A model generated the notes under the pieces. The model saw only the letters and a list, made by a program, of their open reading frames with translations. It was not told the DNA's origin and ran no database searches. Positions 4,728 to 6,181 of a stretch of 6,181 bases of DNA are shown here, piece after piece; positions within the stretch are counted from its first letter, which is position 1; each line of letters starts with the position of its first letter. The position numbers and the translations under genes were made by a program. Source of the stretch: Betaproteobacteria bacterium (GTDB lineage Bacteria > Pseudomonadota > Gammaproteobacteria > Burkholderiales > Burkholderiaceae_E); contig RFVZ01000155.1 of NCBI GenBank assembly GCA_009922405.1, positions 1-6,181 on the forward strand, written 5' to 3'.

Positions 4728-5057
4728 CTACTCCTCCCTAAAGGGAGTGTCAGTGCGCTGCGCGAAATAGCGATGCTCAAGCGGTCCGACCCTCTGTGTC
4801 GACAGGCTGATCAGCGCCACCTCCCAGGCGACCCAGGCGCGACTCGCCAATAGATTGAGACGCACCCTTTCCGATGGCTCATAGGGTAAGTGGGGCTCGG
4901 AACGGTCGAGCATCAGGTGCCCAACATGAATCTGGATCCGATCACTCGGTTTGGCGTTCACCATCCATTGGCAAAACTGGTCCTCGGACATCACAGGTTC
5001 CAGTTCAGCTAGCGGCAGGATTGGCTGCGCGGGGTTCTGAATAATTGGCTCGGTCAT
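4728..5057 (-). CDS. Hypothetical protein, phage/mobile-element style
   Basis: A 109-residue soluble protein with no signal peptide or membrane segment. ATG 5057 is preferred over an in-frame ATG at 5165 because GGAGAAGAAG stands directly upstream at good spacing and the extra N-terminus looks non-coding. Residues 1-22 are Pro/Ile-rich and probably disordered. The core EDQFCQWMVNAKPSDRIQIH (25-44), then VGHLMLDRSE, and later RYFAQRTD near the C-terminus, recall from memory a group of short proteins in betaproteobacterial prophages and integrative elements with the pattern 'W-h-x-x-A-x-P-x-D-R-h-x-h-H-x-G-x-L-x-x-DR ... Y-x-A-x-R'. I cannot name a function. It is convergent with the toxin-antitoxin pair and has no operon partner in the window. 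Confidence 0.7.
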   Translation of the reverse strand: MTEPIIQNPAQPILPLAELEPVMSEDQFCQWMVNAKPSDRIQIHVGHLMLDRSEPHLPYEPSERVRLNLLASRAWVAWEVALISLSTQRVGPLEHRYFAQRTDTPFREE

Positions 5058-5206
5058 CTTCTTCTCCGGGTTTCTTGGGGCGGCTTTGAATGAATCAGGT
5101 AGCGCCACTGCAGCCCCTGGATTCCACCTCCAGAGCGCCGAGTTGTACCTCCCTGACCCCTGCACCCTCGTTCTCTAAAAGTGCAGGTCCAGAATGAACC
5201 CAGACG

Positions 5207-5223
5207 GGCTCATCCGATGAGCC
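5207..5223. repeat. Compact perfect inverted repeat
   Basis: GGCTCAT (5207-5213) and ATGAGCC (5217-5223) pair perfectly around CCG. There is no adjacent T-run, so a protein-binding dyad for the divergent gene pair is as plausible as a terminator. Confidence 0.35.
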
Positions 5224-5358
5224 ATCCCCAGAGAATGGCGCTCGCTGCGAACAAGTCCCGCAGTTAGTTACAACCCCTACAAGGGTTCACTCCGTCGAGC
5301 CGAGTTCAGGGGTTGGAGATGCCCTGTTCGGGACGCGGTTTCTTGCCCCGCTCGTCGC

Positions 5359-5388
5359 TTGGCAGTTCCTACACCCTGGGGTTATTTT
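5359..5388 (+). promoter_or_regulatory. Possible sigma-70 promoter of the YecA-like gene
   Basis: TTGGCA (5359-5364) matches the -35 box at five of six positions, and TATTTT (5383-5388) the -10 at four of six, with an 18-base spacer. Transcription would begin about 25 bases before the ATG at 5421. No good ribosome-binding site follows. Confidence 0.35.
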
Positions 5389-5420
5389 CGGACTAAGGCA
5401 TAAACCCGAGACTGCAACAA

Positions 5421-5998
5421 ATGACCGACCCCTCTGAGCCCCTATCCGACGAAGAACTCCAGGAGCTTGATCGCATCCTGCTCCATGAAGTTGATTCCGA
5501 CGATTCGATGGTGATCGACACCTTTGATGGCTTCCTGCACGCCATCGCGATCGGGCCAACGACTCTGCACCCCAAACAATGGCTGCCAAAAGTCTGGGGC
5601 ATGAACACCATGCTGCCCCCGATGAAGTCAACAGATCAACTTACCCACATGCTGGGTCTGATCATGCGTCACTTCAGCGGCATCATCTCGGGGTTTCAGT
5701 CGGACCCGCGCGAGTTCGCTCCCCATTGGGAATCAGTCACCCACCGGGGACGCGAGTACATCGACGCCGGGATGTGAGCCCATGGCTTTATCACTAGCAT
5801 GCAACCGAGTTGGGCCGACTGAAAACCATGCTCAATACTCCAGATGGCCCCGGCTGGTTTGAAACCTGCGGTCATTACGTCGTTAAACTCCATCTCCTAG
5901 GACTGCAAGCGCACTTATAGACTGAGAGCGTTTCAGAGCTTCGCGAAGTGGCACTCCGGCACGAAAGCGTGCGCTGGTCCGTCTGCAGCTCGGACTAG
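5421..5998 (+). pseudogene. UPF0149/YecA-like gene, disrupted by TGA and a frameshift
   Basis: The first 118 residues are a well-preserved N-terminal portion of a UPF0149/YecA-like protein: EPLSDEELQELDRILLHE (6-23), MVIDTFDGFLHAIAIGP (30-46), QWLPKVWG (53-60), then MRHFSGIISG and HRGREYIDAGM. The frame ends at TGA 5775-5777, where the family has Trp (intact pattern 'DA-x-x-W-A-x-G-F'). Beyond the stop AHGFITSM and PSWAD continue the family pattern in frame. A second TGA (5820-5822) again falls at an expected Trp, and a one-base loss near 5821-5827 moves the reading to KTMLNTPDGPGWF, matching the usual 'DW-x-P-L-L-x-x-P-E-G-x-x-W'. TAG at 5918 and 5996 close the remainder; a weakly similar SELREVALRHESV may be the C-terminal helix. 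Intact relatives are about 190-230 residues, many with a C-terminal SEC-C motif absent here. Function in the family is poorly defined. This copy should be non-functional unless the truncated form has a use. Confidence 0.8.
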
Positions 5999-6010
5999 AC
6001 TACGGTAGTC

Positions 6011-6181
6011 ATGATATTCAAATCACGTTGCACCATAGCCTGCCTTCCGATCGCCATCGCTGTAACTGGATGAAGCGGAGGGGGTGGCGGGAACAGTCCC
6101 AAGCTGACAGCAATTGGCGTACGGTCAGAATTTGTAGCGCTGATGGTAGCGCTTCAAGTTGACTTAGCGCGTGTGCGGCGC
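6011..6181 (+). pseudogene. Lipoprotein gene start with TGA at the lipobox cysteine (runs off the window)
   Basis: From ATG 6011 the frame reads MIFKSRCTIACLPIAIAVTG, then TGA at 6071-6073, then SGGGGGNSPKLTAIGVRSEF and on without a stop to the window end (36 codons after the TGA). If the TGA were TGC, the sequence would be a textbook bacterial lipoprotein: a basic n-region, hydrophobic core, lipobox V-T-G-C, Ser at +2 (outer-membrane sorting) and the Gly-rich linker typical of Burkholderiales lipoproteins. TGA is one base from TGC or TGT. I read this as a nonsense mutation removing both the lipidation site and the rest of the protein. The upstream ribosome-binding site is poor (GGTAG). Alternatives are a sequencing error at 6073 or a chance frame; the coincidence with the lipobox argues against chance. 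The mature function is outside the window. Confidence 0.5.

Larger units (their letters stand above)
5058..5420. other. Intergenic stretch between the orphan gene and the YecA-like pseudogene
   Basis: I found no gene in these 363 bases on either strand. Visible structure comprises TGCAC/GTGCA (5161-5165, 5181-5185), the compact hairpin at 5207-5223, AACCCCT at 5272-5278 paired at a distance with AGGGGTT at 5308-5314, and a possible promoter at 5359-5388. It serves as upstream region for both divergent flanking genes. Confidence 0.5.

Noticed and set aside
4539..5420. Integron cassette array
   Set aside because: Toxin-antitoxin and orphan genes suggested cassettes, but I found no attC-type paired RYYYAAC/GTTRRRY ends, and the genes lie on both strands.
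5775..6073. TGA as a sense codon (recoding to Trp, or selenocysteine at the lipobox)
   Set aside because: The Bug gene and the basic frame end in TGA and intact genes use TGG for Trp. One TGA stands for Trp and another for Cys, the YecA-like gene also has a frameshift and TAG codons, and the small GGGA/TCCC hairpin after 6073 lacks the features of a bacterial SECIS element.
1..6181. CRISPR array, tRNA or rRNA genes, insertion-sequence transposase
   Set aside because: No regularly spaced repeats, cloverleaf-like arms, conserved rRNA stretches or transposase motifs were seen on either strand.

Overview
The window looks like chromosomal DNA from a betaproteobacterium of the order Burkholderiales. 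This rests on a Bug-type solute-binding protein next to a divergent LysR regulator and an aldehyde dehydrogenase, an adhesin-E family secreted protein, a UPF0149/YecA-like reading frame with Burkholderiales-style sequence, and a moderately high G+C content. The genus cannot be fixed from the sequence alone.

Layout. (1) Positions 1-2249 are a catabolic or transport locus. On the minus strand a Bug (TctC-like) periplasmic binding protein is followed one base later by the start of an aldehyde dehydrogenase that runs off the left edge. A LysR-type regulator is transcribed divergently, and the 131-base gap between them holds two dyads that could be its operators. (2) Positions 2250-3096 hold a small coding relic that looks like the cysteine-rich SEC-C tail of a YecA/SecA-type protein. 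A secreted adhesin-E family protein follows on the minus strand, preceded by a very basic 82-residue frame that overlaps its start by ATGA. (3) Positions 3097-3591 are a small heat-shock protein gene on the minus strand with a convincing sigma-32 promoter. (4) Positions 3592-4727 hold a symmetrical terminator with no obvious gene to serve, then a toxin-first type II toxin-antitoxin pair of the RelE/HigB-2 kind with a palindrome over its promoter, then a cluster of short repeats. (5) Positions 4728-5057 encode a small unrecognised protein of phage or mobile-element style on the minus strand. (6) Positions 5421-6181 hold two decayed genes on the plus strand: a YecA-like gene stopped by TGA where tryptophan is expected and then frameshifted, and the start of a lipoprotein gene whose lipobox cysteine codon is replaced by TGA.

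How it fits together. The left third is a coherent operon with its likely regulator. The rest is a patchwork of independent units (stress chaperone, toxin-antitoxin, orphan genes, gene relics) typical of an accessory region under weak selection. I found no clear new multi-gene defence or metabolic system. The most interesting signals are the relics: two apparent pieces of YecA-like coding sequence about 3 kb apart in permuted order, and the lipoprotein gene interrupted exactly at its lipidation codon.
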